A stretch of DNA of 64,000 nt from the NCBI RefSeq assembly GCF_002217755.1, contig NZ_BCFL01000019.1:248001-312000 (forward strand), in the 5' to 3' direction. The notes beneath the pieces are model-generated. The model had not been told where the DNA came from. It did not search any database and worked only from the letters and a program-made list of their open reading frames with translations. Made by a program: the position numbers and the translations under genes. Origin of the DNA: Streptomyces hyaluromycini (GTDB taxonomy: Bacteria > Actinomycetota > Actinomycetes > Streptomycetales > Streptomycetaceae). This document shows positions 35,881 through 43,533 of this stretch, one piece after another (the first letter of the stretch is position 1; each line of letters starts with the position of its first letter).

Positions 35881-36573
35881 GTGACCGATCGTGACGCCGC
35901 CGCCTCCGACGACCCCATCCTCGACCCCGCCGCGATGCGCAAGCATTACCGGGCCGAAGGACTCGAAGAGCACGACCTGGCCGCGCACCCCATGGACCAG
36001 TTCACCCGCTGGTTCGAACAGGCCGCGCGGGCCGCCGCCGACGGCATGGTCTACGAACCCAACGCGATGGTCGTCGCCACCGCCGACGCCGAGGGCCGCC
36101 CCAGCTCACGCACGGTCCTGATGAAGCAGTACGACACCCGCGGCTTCGTCTTCTACACCAACTACGACTCCCGCAAGGCCCAGGACCTCGCCGAGAACCC
36201 GTACGTCTCGCTGGTCTTTCCGTGGCACGCCATCGCCCGCCAGGTCGTCGTCACCGGCACCGCCCGCCGCACCGGCCGCGACGAGACCGCCGCCTACTTC
36301 CGCACCCGCCCGCACGGCTCCCAGCTCGGCGCCTGGGCCAGCACCCAGTCCTCGGTCATCTACTCCCGCGCCGAACTCGACGCCTCGTACGCGGAGCTCA
36401 GCGCCCGCTACCCCGAGGGCGAACAGGTCCCGGTCCCCCCGCACTGGGGCGGCTTCCGCATCGCCCCCCAGACCGTCGAGTTCTGGCAGGGCCGCCAGAA
36501 CCGCCTCCACGACCGCCTCCGCTACGTAGCCGACCCCGACGGCACCTGGCACGTGGAACGCCTCAGCCCCTGA
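35881..36573 (+). CDS. pdxH: Pyridoxamine/pyridoxine 5'-phosphate oxidase
   Basis: 230 residues from GTG. FMN enzyme making PLP. FMN-binding and active-site segments are intact: [53 protein letters not shown], and the C-terminal [14 protein letters not shown] that closes over the substrate. The N-terminal [12 protein letters not shown] matches the family. It ends just before a hairpin-rich region that terminates the converging small transcript. Confidence 0.95.
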   Translation: MTDRDAAASDDPILDPAAMRKHYRAEGLEEHDLAAHPMDQFTRWFEQAARAAADGMVYEPNAMVVATADAEGRPSSRTVLMKQYDTRGFVFYTNYDSRKAQDLAENPYVSLVFPWHAIARQVVVTGTARRTGRDETAAYFRTRPHGSQLGAWASTQSSVIYSRAELDASYAELSARYPEGEQVPVPPHWGGFRIAPQTVEFWQGRQNRLHDRLRYVADPDGTWHVERLSP

Positions 36574-36600
36574 CGTCCTGGCAGGGCCCCAAACGCAGAC

Positions 36601-36671
36601 GACCCGCGAGCTCGGGTCCCTCCGCCTGACGGCGGAGAAGCCGGCCGGACGTACCGGCGAGCTCGCGGGTC
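36601..36671. terminator. Branched terminator structure
   Basis: A 14-bp stem (GACCCGCGAGCTCG at 36601-36614 with 36658-36671) encloses a 7-bp hairpin (36620-36626/36631-36637) and a smaller GCCGG hairpin, forming a three-way junction. It lies between converging pdxH and the small minus-strand transcript. On the minus strand a short TTT follows. Confidence 0.7.
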
Positions 36672-36752
36672 GGGTGACTGCATTGGATTGGGCCGGCTGC
36701 GTGTTTCGAGCACACGCTGGTCCGGCACCGCACATCGTGTGGTGGCGAGCCG

Positions 36753-36791
36753 CTAGCCCGCAGCCACCTCGCGCGTCCGGGTTTCACTCAT
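36753..36791 (-). CDS. 12-residue peptide MSETRTREVAAG with extended Shine-Dalgarno
   Basis: ATG at 36789-36791, TAG stop. GAAAGGAGGTGATC (36798-36811, minus strand) is complementary to 14 consecutive nt of the streptomycete 16S rRNA 3' end, far more than ordinary genes in this window. AGGAGG lies 11 nt before ATG. No family known. It could be a leader peptide or a highly translated mini-gene. Confidence 0.5.
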   Translation of the reverse strand: MSETRTREVAAG

Positions 36792-36823
36792 TTACCCGAT
36801 CACCTCCTTTCGGCGTACTGGCC

Positions 36824-36852
36824 ACACTAAGAAGCTCCTGGGACGGACTCAA
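36824..36852 (-). promoter_or_regulatory. Promoter of the small transcript
   Basis: On the minus strand, TTGAGT (36847-36852), a 17-bp spacer and TAGTGT (36824-36829) match the HrdB consensus. The -35 overlaps the iscB stop codon. Predicted start near 36817. Confidence 0.6.
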
Positions 36853-38507
36853 CTGTTTTTTGGAGATGCTTGCGGAGGCGCTTCCCGCTGGGTGCTGTAG
36901 CCGTACCCGTCGCCCCGCTGCAGAAGCCGAAGATTCCAGTGAGAGACGTTCAGGCGGCCTTGCGGCGTGGTGAGGCTGTGCTGCCCCCTGGCCCGGACGG
37001 AAATTCGTCCCGTCCAGGTACCTGCCCACTTGCCCGAGGGGACGACGGCACGCACGAGGTCCCCGGTGACGTACCCGAAGTGTTGCTTGGTACGGGAGCG
37101 CCGTAGGCGCGGGAATCCGTACCGGTCGGGTGTGGTGCGTGCGTACGAGCCGCGGCCGGTGGCCTTTGCGACCAGGACCCGTTCGGGGAACCGTACGATC
37201 GCGTCTCCGCTCTCGTGGTCGAGGTGGCCGACGGACAGCGCGTCGAGGGCGTGCGTCTTACCGAGGCCGGTTCTCACGCGGTTGGCCATGGTGAGGTGGC
37301 CGGGCCAGGCATGTACGGGGCGGCCCAGGGTCTCCAACGCCTCCGCGAGCCGCGACTGTGTCGAGTTCATCGCGGCGGCGTCCCGGAGAGGTGTCCTGAG
37401 CTGCTCAAGGATCTTGGCGAGGCGGTCGGGGCGGTGGGCGAGGAAGGACTCGACGGAGCGGCTGTCCTTGGCTTTGTTGCAGGGGATGCAGGCGAGGACG
37501 AGGTTGGTGATGCGGTTCGAGCCGCCTTGGCTGCGGGGCCGTACGTGGTCGATGTTCAGGGGGACGCCGGTGGCGTCGCAGTAGGCGCAGGCGCTGTTCC
37601 ACCTGGCGTGGAGGTACGAGCGTGTGGTGCTTCCGGCGAGTGTGCCCTGGGAGTATTCCGTGCCGCGGAGACGGCGTCCCGCGCTCATGGAGTGGGTGTC
37701 GAAGGCCGTGCGTTCGAGGTGGATCTCGGTGACGGGCGCGTAGCGGCAGAGGCGTTTGGCCAGGGAGAACGTGGTGTCGACGCGGTGGCGTAGGGACGGT
37801 GGGAGCCAGCCCTGTGCTACGCCGCGGTTGTTCGATCGCGGTGCTCGGTAGCGGCAGTTTGCCGAGCGGCGTCGATGTCGGTATCCGGCGCGTTGCCCCA
37901 TGGTGTGGTGGATCTGGTCGCCGCGGTGCTGGAGTTCGATCGAGAAGAGTCCGCGTCGGACGGTGACGACGCGGCCGTCTGTGCCCGTCTCCTTCTTCTC
38001 GTCGGTGAGGGCGAGTCCGGTGCCTTTGGAGCCGGGGTCGATGCGTAGTTGCAAGCCGTCGACGGCCGATTCGGCGCGTGTGCGGTCCTTGAGCCGGATG
38101 GCGAAGGGTGTCTGACGTGCGACGACGGCTCGTCCTTTCCGGAGGAGTTCACGAGCGCGGGCCGGATGGCAGGGCATGAGCGGGTGCCCGTCCCTGGAGA
38201 GGACGAAAACTCTGCTGTCGCCGCTTCCGCCCGCGTACTCCGGTGGTTGTGTGGGAGCGTCACCGCTCCCGTTCTCTGCCGCCTGCGCCACCGTGGCGGC
38301 GCGCTTGGCGTGTCGCCGACGGGCCTTGGTGCCGGTCCCGTCGGTCTCCCCTCGCCCATGTTCCCTGCCGGTGCCCCGCGCGGTGGCGGGGTGTCCGTGA
38401 GCCGTTTCGTCCCTGCTCCCGGGGGTGTCTGCTCTCACGGGTTCCAGAGCAGGCTGCTGAGGAAGCACGGCCTGGTGGGTCTGCTCGCCTGCGGGAAACG
38501 TAGTCAT
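36849..38507 (-). CDS. iscB: IscB OMEGA RNA-guided nuclease
   Basis: 552 residues from ATG with GGAGG. IscB proteins are transposon-encoded, RNA-guided DNA nucleases ancestral to Cas9. Order: ~97-residue low-complexity basic extension; PLMP domain (FVLSRDGHPLMP, ~101-112; RKGRAVV); RuvC-I LRIDPGSKG with D157; Arg-rich bridge helix (~207-228); RuvC-II HLERTAFD with E265; HNH domain (CAYC 307-310, NIDHV with H321, CIPCN 340-344); RuvC-III THALDALS with H419 and D422; C-terminal TAM-interacting region to 552. All catalytic residues are present. No TnpA lies next to it. Inserted between pdxH and the RidA gene. Confidence 0.92.
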   Translation of the reverse strand: MTTFPAGEQTHQAVLPQQPALEPVRADTPGSRDETAHGHPATARGTGREHGRGETDGTGTKARRRHAKRAATVAQAAENGSGDAPTQPPEYAGGSGDSRVFVLSRDGHPLMPCHPARARELLRKGRAVVARQTPFAIRLKDRTRAESAVDGLQLRIDPGSKGTGLALTDEKKETGTDGRVVTVRRGLFSIELQHRGDQIHHTMGQRAGYRHRRRSANCRYRAPRSNNRGVAQGWLPPSLRHRVDTTFSLAKRLCRYAPVTEIHLERTAFDTHSMSAGRRLRGTEYSQGTLAGSTTRSYLHARWNSACAYCDATGVPLNIDHVRPRSQGGSNRITNLVLACIPCNKAKDSRSVESFLAHRPDRLAKILEQLRTPLRDAAAMNSTQSRLAEALETLGRPVHAWPGHLTMANRVRTGLGKTHALDALSVGHLDHESGDAIVRFPERVLVAKATGRGSYARTTPDRYGFPRLRRSRTKQHFGYVTGDLVRAVVPSGKWAGTWTGRISVRARGQHSLTTPQGRLNVSHWNLRLLQRGDGYGYSTQREAPPQASPKNS

Positions 38508-38539
38508 CGGGGGGCACCTCCCTGATCCTGCGATCGTGA

Positions 38540-38760
38540 TGACTGGGGCTGGTCACTCCACGGCTCCGTGGCCGGGGAGCGAGTGACCTCCCTTCCGAAG
38601 TGTGCAGATGAAGCTACTGACCCGGGCCTCCGCTGTCGCCTTGATCGAACGAGGGTCGCTCGTTTATGCGGACCCGGCTGATTTCCCGAACGTGCACGTG
38701 ATTTTCCTGCTAGGCGATGACCATCGTTCGACGTGCCCGAGCGGGCCCTCTAGCGTTCTG
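38540..38760 (-). ncRNA. Candidate omega RNA (HEARO-type) of IscB
   Basis: The 256-bp gap upstream of iscB is where HEARO/omega RNAs lie. It contains a 7-bp stem GGTCACT/AGTGACC (38551-38557/38582-38588) enclosing CCACGG-CT-CCGTGG (38558-38571), a 6-bp hairpin AACGAG/CTCGTT (38648-38664) and a longer-range GGG..CCGC/GCGG.CCC pairing. The 5' guide would lie near 38700-38760. Exact ends are not determinable by eye. Confidence 0.5.
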
Positions 38761-38763
38761 GGC

Positions 38764-39168
38764 ATGACAAAGCGGCGGGTGATTCTCAGTGGGTCCGTGT
38801 TCGAGGAGGAGATCGGGTATGCGCGGGCGGTGGTGGACGGGGACTGGGTGCATGTGTCGGGGACGACGGGGTTCGACTATGCGGCGATGACGATCTCCGA
38901 GGACGTGGTGGAGCAGGCGGAGCAGTGTCTGCGGAACATCGGGGCGGCGCTGGCGGAGGCCGGGTGTGGGTTCGGGGATGTGGTGCGGGTGCGGTATCTG
39001 CTGCCTGTGCGGGAGGACTTCGAGCCGTGCTGGCCGGTGTTGCGGCGGGTGTTCGGGGAGGTGCGGCCGGCGGCGACGATGATGGTGTGCGGGCTGTCGG
39101 ATCCGCGGATGAAGATCGAGATCGAGGTTTACGCGCGGCGGTCGGCAGAAGGGGAGGGTGACGCGTGA
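38764..39168 (+). CDS. RidA-family protein lacking the canonical arginine
   Basis: 134 residues from ATG. Trimeric RidA/YjgF fold (VSGTTGFDYAAMTISEDVVEQAEQCLRNIGAALAEAG). Canonical RidA deaminates 2-aminoacrylate-type imines using the Arg of P-A-R-S. Here the aligned stretch reads RPAATMM, Ala104 in place of that Arg, so it belongs to a divergent subgroup without proven imine deaminase activity. Its stop overlaps the GNAT gene. Confidence 0.82.
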   Translation: MTKRRVILSGSVFEEEIGYARAVVDGDWVHVSGTTGFDYAAMTISEDVVEQAEQCLRNIGAALAEAGCGFGDVVRVRYLLPVREDFEPCWPVLRRVFGEVRPAATMMVCGLSDPRMKIEIEVYARRSAEGEGDA

Positions 39169-39605
39169 GTGATCTTCGGGTGGTCCTCGTCGGCGGCGAC
39201 GAGGCGCTGGAGGAGTGGCGGTATGTGCACAACGTTGTGGTGCCGCCTGCTGCGATGTCGTTCGAGGAGGCCGGGGAGCGGCTCGCGCGGGGGAATCGGC
39301 TGGAGAACGCGTACGACGGGGACGTGCTGGTGGGGTGTTCGACCGTGCGGCCCGTGGTGGGTGGGGTGGGCACGGTGATCGCGCGGGTGTTGCCGGAGTT
39401 TCGGCGGCGGGGGTTTGGTGCCGCGTTGTACGAGCATGCGCTCGCGTGTGTGCGTGGGCAGGGTGCGGAGGTCGTCGAGACGTGTGTGCTGGGCGTCAAC
39501 GAGGACGGGCTGCGGTTTGCCCGGCGGTGCGGGTTTGCCGAGGTCGAGCGGTATGTGCTGGACGGGGAGAGCGACGAGTGGGTGGATCTGCGGCTCGTGC
39601 TGTGA
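39165..39605 (+). CDS. GNAT-family N-acetyltransferase
   Basis: 146 residues from GTG overlapping the RidA stop. The acetyl-CoA motif A reads VLPEFRRRGFGAALYEHAL (R/Q-x-x-G-x-G/A), followed by VLGVNEDGLRFARRCGFAEVERY, the usual motif B. The substrate is not predictable. Coupled translation with the RidA-like protein suggests shared use. Confidence 0.85.
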   Translation: MSDLRVVLVGGDEALEEWRYVHNVVVPPAAMSFEEAGERLARGNRLENAYDGDVLVGCSTVRPVVGGVGTVIARVLPEFRRRGFGAALYEHALACVRGQGAEVVETCVLGVNEDGLRFARRCGFAEVERYVLDGESDEWVDLRLVL

Positions 39606-39732
39606 AGGGCGGCGGGCGTCGGCTTGCAACGATTCCTTCAATCTTGCGGGAACACAGTGTGGGCTGCGTCACGTTCGAGTTGAATGAAGGGCAGCGAGTG
39701 AACCGACGCGCCGTGCGTGCGGACGCAGCCTG

Positions 39733-41166
39733 ATGGGGGTCCAGGTGAGTGCTTCCCGGCGTAGTGGGGCCACGGACGAGCTGGGGCCCGACGAGCCCGA
39801 GCCGGAGTCGGAGCGGGATGCTCCGGAGGACTCGGGCGGCTCCGACCTGCTCGCCGCGCTGCTCGACGGCATGGACGCGGCGCTGTGTGCGTTCGATGCG
39901 GATGGCTTCGTCACGCATTGGAACCGTGAGGCCGAGCGGATCCTGGGGTGGACGGCGGCCGAGGCGGTGGGCCGGCACGGGTTCGCCGGTTGGGCGGTGC
40001 GTGAGGCGGATGCCGACGAGGTCGAGGGGCGGCTGCTGTCGGTCATGCATGCCTCGGGCCGCCAGGTGCACGAGTTCGCGCTGCTGACCAAGGACGGCGG
40101 GCGGGTGCTCGTCCGGACGCAGTCGGCGGCCGTGCGCGGGCCGGACGGCAAGCCGGCGGGCGTGTACTGCGCGTTCAGCGAGGTGCACGCGCAGATCGAC
40201 CTGGAGCGGTCGATCGCGCTGAGCGAGGCTCTGTTCGAGGACGCTGCCTGGGGTGTCGTCCTCGTGGACGCGGATCTGCGGCCCGCCGTGGTCAACGCGC
40301 ATGCCGCGCGGGCGCTCGGTATCGGGCGTGCGTCGGCGCTCGGGCGGCCGCTGGGGGAGTTGCTGGCGCTGGGTGTGGAGGATCTTGAGGGTGCGCTCAC
40401 GCATGTGCTGGCCGAGGGGGCGCCGCCGGCGCCGGCGGAGATGTGGGTGAGTGTTCGGACGCCGGAGGGCGAGCAGCGGCGCTGCTGGCGGTCCGGGTTC
40501 CTGCGGCTGGCGTCGCCGCTCGCGGAGGAGCCGGTGCCGCTCGGGGTGGGCTGGCTGTTCCTGGACGTCACGGAGGCCAAGCACGCCGAGCAGGAGGCGG
40601 CGATGCTGCGGTTCCGTGCCAACCAGCTGCATCGTGCGGCCCGTGCGGCATCCGAGTGCGAGGACCCGGCGGAGGCGGCGACCGTCCATCTGGACTTCGC
40701 GCTGGCCGGGTTCGCCGACCACGCCGTGATCGACCGGGTGGTGGGCGGTTCCCGGGCCGACGGAGAGGTGGGGCCGGTCCGGCTGGTGCGGATCGCGGCC
40801 ACACCGTCCGGGACGCCGGGGCCGAGCATGCTGACGGGCGCGGCGGGGCTGCCGGTGCGCTACGAGGAGGGGCATCCGGCGTTGCAGTGCGTGGCGCGGG
40901 CCGGGAGTGTGCGGGCGGACGCCGGTTCGGTGCCGCTGGACCGGGCGCGGGCCTGGGCGCTGGACCGGCAGTGGCCCGGTGACGCGGTGCACGCGTTGTG
41001 CGCGGTGCTGCGCAGCCGGGGGCGGACGCTGGGCGTCGTGACGTTCCTGCGCGGGTCGGCCCGCAACCGTTTCGAGCGCGCGGACGCGACGTACGCGGAG
41101 GACGTGGCCGTGCGCATCGCGACCGCGCTGGACCTCGCCCACCTTGCGAAGGAGCGGCAGCAGTGA
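39733..41166 (+). CDS. PAS-PAS-GAF-like sensor protein without output domain
   Basis: 477 residues from ATG. An acidic N-terminal tail (DELGPDEPEPESERD), then PAS 1 (~43-155: AALCAFDADGFVTHWNREAERILGW), PAS 2 (~165-285: WGVVLVDADLRPAVVNAHAARALGI) and a C-terminal GAF-like domain (~300-470). Streptomycete relatives often end in a PP2C phosphatase (RsbU/SpoIIE type), but none is present here and no kinase motif is seen, so it probably regulates a partner by contact. Confidence 0.75.
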   Translation: MGVQVSASRRSGATDELGPDEPEPESERDAPEDSGGSDLLAALLDGMDAALCAFDADGFVTHWNREAERILGWTAAEAVGRHGFAGWAVREADADEVEGRLLSVMHASGRQVHEFALLTKDGGRVLVRTQSAAVRGPDGKPAGVYCAFSEVHAQIDLERSIALSEALFEDAAWGVVLVDADLRPAVVNAHAARALGIGRASALGRPLGELLALGVEDLEGALTHVLAEGAPPAPAEMWVSVRTPEGEQRRCWRSGFLRLASPLAEEPVPLGVGWLFLDVTEAKHAEQEAAMLRFRANQLHRAARAASECEDPAEAATVHLDFALAGFADHAVIDRVVGGSRADGEVGPVRLVRIAATPSGTPGPSMLTGAAGLPVRYEEGHPALQCVARAGSVRADAGSVPLDRARAWALDRQWPGDAVHALCAVLRSRGRTLGVVTFLRGSARNRFERADATYAEDVAVRIATALDLAHLAKERQQ

Positions 41167-41173
41167 CGGCCGT

Positions 41174-41929
41174 TCAGTGCTGGTAGAAGATCCGGTCGCG
41201 GTACTCCTCGAACACGCGGGCGTTCCATGCGTGGCCGCCGTCGACGTTGCCGGAGCGCAGCAGCGGGGGTTCGGTGCCGCGGTCGGCGAGGGTGGCCGCG
41301 GTGGTGGCCAGGACCGCTTGGAGGAGGGCGCTGGTGACGACCGTGGAGGCGGGTGCGAAGGGGGCCGGGATGGTGTCGAGGGTGAGTTCGGCGTCCCCGA
41401 CGGCGATCTTCGAGTCGAGGACGACGTCGCAGTGGTCCTTGAGGTAGGTGCCGGAGGAGTGCCGGGAGGTGGTCTCGGTGGCGTACGCCACCGATGTCAC
41501 GCCGATGACCTTGATGCCGCGCCGGCGGGCCTCGACCGCCATTTCGACGGGCAGGGCGTTGCGGCCGGACAGGGAGATGATCACGAGGGCGTCGCCGGCG
41601 CGCAGGGGCGAGGTGTCGAGGACGGCGGTGGCGAGTCCGTCGACCCGTTCGAGGCGGGAGCCGAGGGTGGCGGGCATCACATCGACGCCGACGAGGCCGG
41701 GGGCGGCGAGGAGGTTCATGAGGGCGAGGCCGCCGGCGCGGTAGACGACGTCCTGGGCGGCGAGGGAGGAGTGCCCGGCGCCGAAGGCGAAGAGCCGGCC
41801 GCCGGAGGCGACGGTGTCGGCGAGGAGGGTGCCGGCGGCGGCGATGGCCTCGGCCTCCTCGTCGCGGACCCGTTGCAGGAGGCCGATGGCGGCGTCGAAG
41901 AACAGGTCGGCGGGCGTGCCGTCGCTCAT
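41174..41929 (-). CDS. SIS-domain sugar isomerase-like protein
   Basis: 251 residues from ATG (MSDGTPADLF) with AAGGGG. Phosphosugar-binding SIS fold: FAFGAGHSSLAAQDVVYRAGGL, DALVIISLSGRNALPVEMAVEARRRG. Matches the UPF0309 group, which binds phosphorylated or amino sugars; the reaction is unknown. In the streptomycete gene order I remember it is next to dmdR1, as here. Confidence 0.85.
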   Translation of the reverse strand: MSDGTPADLFFDAAIGLLQRVRDEEAEAIAAAGTLLADTVASGGRLFAFGAGHSSLAAQDVVYRAGGLALMNLLAAPGLVGVDVMPATLGSRLERVDGLATAVLDTSPLRAGDALVIISLSGRNALPVEMAVEARRRGIKVIGVTSVAYATETTSRHSSGTYLKDHCDVVLDSKIAVGDAELTLDTIPAPFAPASTVVTSALLQAVLATTAATLADRGTEPPLLRSGNVDGGHAWNARVFEEYRDRIFYQH

Positions 41930-42063
41930 GCGGTGCCCCTTCGCAGCGTCAGCGTCAGCGTGTGTGTCGCGGATCACCCTCAGGTCTGGACCAGGCCGGT
42001 GTCAATACGGCCTGTGCGGGGGCAGGGGCTGAGGCCGGGGGGTGGGGACGCTTACCGGCGCTT

Positions 42064-42195
42064 GCAGGGTGCCTCCCCCAGAGGGGGGACCCCCAGCGCC
42101 CACCCGTGCCGCTCTGCGGCACGCCTGCCCGCAGCTACGACGTGCTCCGTAAGGGGCGCGGGGAACTGCGCGATCAGCCCCCGCCGGCCCGCAGG
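42064..42195. repeat. Composite intergenic repeat, copy 1
   Basis: The 390-bp gap between the SIS gene and dmdR1 holds a ~130-bp composite: GCAGGGTGCCTCCCCCAG, then hairpins (GGGGGGACCCCC, GTGCCGC/GCGGCAC), then GGGGCGCGGGGAACTGCGCG. A close copy lies at 47097-47243. The rest of the gap contains only the dmdR1 leader. Confidence 0.8.
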
Positions 42196-42319
42196 TGAAG
42201 CGCGGCCCGCACCCCCCGTTTTTCCGGTGTCCCCCGCTTGTCAGTGGGATCCGGCAGAATTGGTTGCAGGGCCAGCGCACGCCGCCGGGGTTTCCGGCAG
42301 AGGTAATCGAGGGGCACGT

Positions 42320-43012
42320 ATGTCCGGACTGATCGACACCACGGAGATGTATCTCCGCACCATCCTCGAGCTCGAAGAGGAAGGCGTGGTCCCCATGCGC
42401 GCCCGCATCGCGGAGCGGCTCGACCAGAGTGGGCCGACGGTGAGCCAGACGGTCGCGCGGATGGAGCGGGACGGACTGGTGTCCGTGGCCAGCGACCGCC
42501 ATCTGGAACTGACCGACGAGGGCCGCAGGCTGGCGACACGCGTGATGCGCAAGCACCGCCTCGCCGAGTGTCTGCTGGTCGACGTGATCGGCCTGGAGTG
42601 GGAGCAGGTGCACGCTGAGGCGTGTCGCTGGGAGCACGTGATGAGCGAGGCTGTGGAGCGGCGCGTCCTGGAGCTGCTGCGGCACCCGACCGAGTCGCCG
42701 TACGGCAACCCGATCCCGGGTCTGGAGGAGCTGGGCGAGAAGGACGGCGCGGATCCGTTCCTCGACGAGAGCATGGTGTCGCTGGCCGACCTGGATCCGG
42801 GTACGGACGGCAAGACGGTGGTCGTGCGCCGGATCGGCGAGCCCATCCAGACCGACGCGCAGCTGATGTACACGCTGCGGCGGGCGGGTGTGCAGCCCGG
42901 TTCGGTGGTGAGCGTGACGGAGGCGGCCGGCGGGGTGCTGGTGGGCAGCGGCGGCGAGGCGGCCGAGCTGGAGGCGGACGTCGCCTCCCACGTGTTCGTC
43001 GCCAAGCGCTGA
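42320..43012 (+). CDS. dmdR1: DtxR-family iron-dependent repressor DmdR1
   Basis: 230 residues from ATG, the length of DmdR1. Winged-helix DNA-binding domain (RARIAERLDQSGPTVSQTVARMERDGLV), metal-dimerisation domain with all DtxR ligands at the same numbers (M10, H79, E83, H98, C102, E105, H106) and a C-terminal SH3-like domain. With Fe2+ it represses siderophore and uptake genes. In S. coelicolor an antiparallel gene (adm) overlaps dmdR1; a long antisense frame (about 42241-43065) is open here too. No iron box is seen within the window. Confidence 0.95.
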   Translation: MSGLIDTTEMYLRTILELEEEGVVPMRARIAERLDQSGPTVSQTVARMERDGLVSVASDRHLELTDEGRRLATRVMRKHRLAECLLVDVIGLEWEQVHAEACRWEHVMSEAVERRVLELLRHPTESPYGNPIPGLEELGEKDGADPFLDESMVSLADLDPGTDGKTVVVRRIGEPIQTDAQLMYTLRRAGVQPGSVVSVTEAAGGVLVGSGGEAAELEADVASHVFVAKR

Positions 43013-43533
43013 GCGCCAAGCGCCGAGCGCCGCCTGCTCGGCGCCGTAACCGGAGCATCGTTCAACTTCCGTTGTTCGTGGGGGAGTTGAGGCCTTCACT
43101 CGACGTCTCACCCGCGTGTGTCGAACGCGTCGAATCCAAGATTCAGTGCGCCGAATCGCAGCGCTGGAACGTTTCGCGTGCAAGGCTGTCGCGAGAGGCA
43201 TATGACCTGAGGGGGGCGGGGAGGATGTGCCGAAGACGTGGGATTGGCCCCGGTACCTTTCGGTACCGGGGCCTGTCCTCCCCAGTGCTGACCCGGAGCC
43301 CCGAGCTCTCAGGGTCATCCCCTCGGACCGTTTTCCCCGAGCGGTCCGCCCCCCGCAGAACAAATCCCCCCGGTGACGCCGATCATGCCTGGGGAGGGGT
43401 CACTCGAATGAGGGGTGTTGCCCGCAGGAACCCGATTTTCGAATAGAGGTTCGATAGTCTGCGGTGGTACCGAACCACCACGAAGCGACACGAGGCGACA
43501 CTAGGCACGCGGAGCTAGGGGGGTGCCAGGCCC
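43013..43533. other. 521-bp intergenic region with a nested hairpin
   Basis: A perfect 12-bp stem GGCCCCGGTACC/GGTACCGGGGCC (43246-43257/43262-43273, loop TTTC) is enclosed by a second stem GGGGAGGA/TCCTCCCC (about 43219-43226/43276-43283). Probable dmdR1 terminator. The rest is lower-GC and likely holds the promoter of the next gene. No reading frame is credible. Confidence 0.6.

Larger units (their letters stand above)
36595..36817 (-). ncRNA. Candidate small transcript with a 12-codon ORF and branched terminator
   Basis: All parts of a compact transcription unit are present on the minus strand: a consensus promoter (36824-36852), a ~26-nt leader with an extended ribosome site, a 12-codon reading frame (36753-36791), hairpins at 36741-36768 and 36692-36726 (inner stem GCGTGT/ACACGC), and a branched 14-bp-stem terminator (36601-36671). 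Predicted length ~220 nt. Whether it acts as an mRNA or as a regulatory RNA is unknown. Confidence 0.6.

Noticed and set aside
36601-36671. tRNA or attachment site beside pdxH
   Set aside because: The stems are too long and the loops lack anticodon and TTCGA features; the structure is better read as a branched terminator.
38540-38760. CRISPR-like array near IscB
   Set aside because: No regularly spaced direct repeats; the hairpins fit a single structured RNA.
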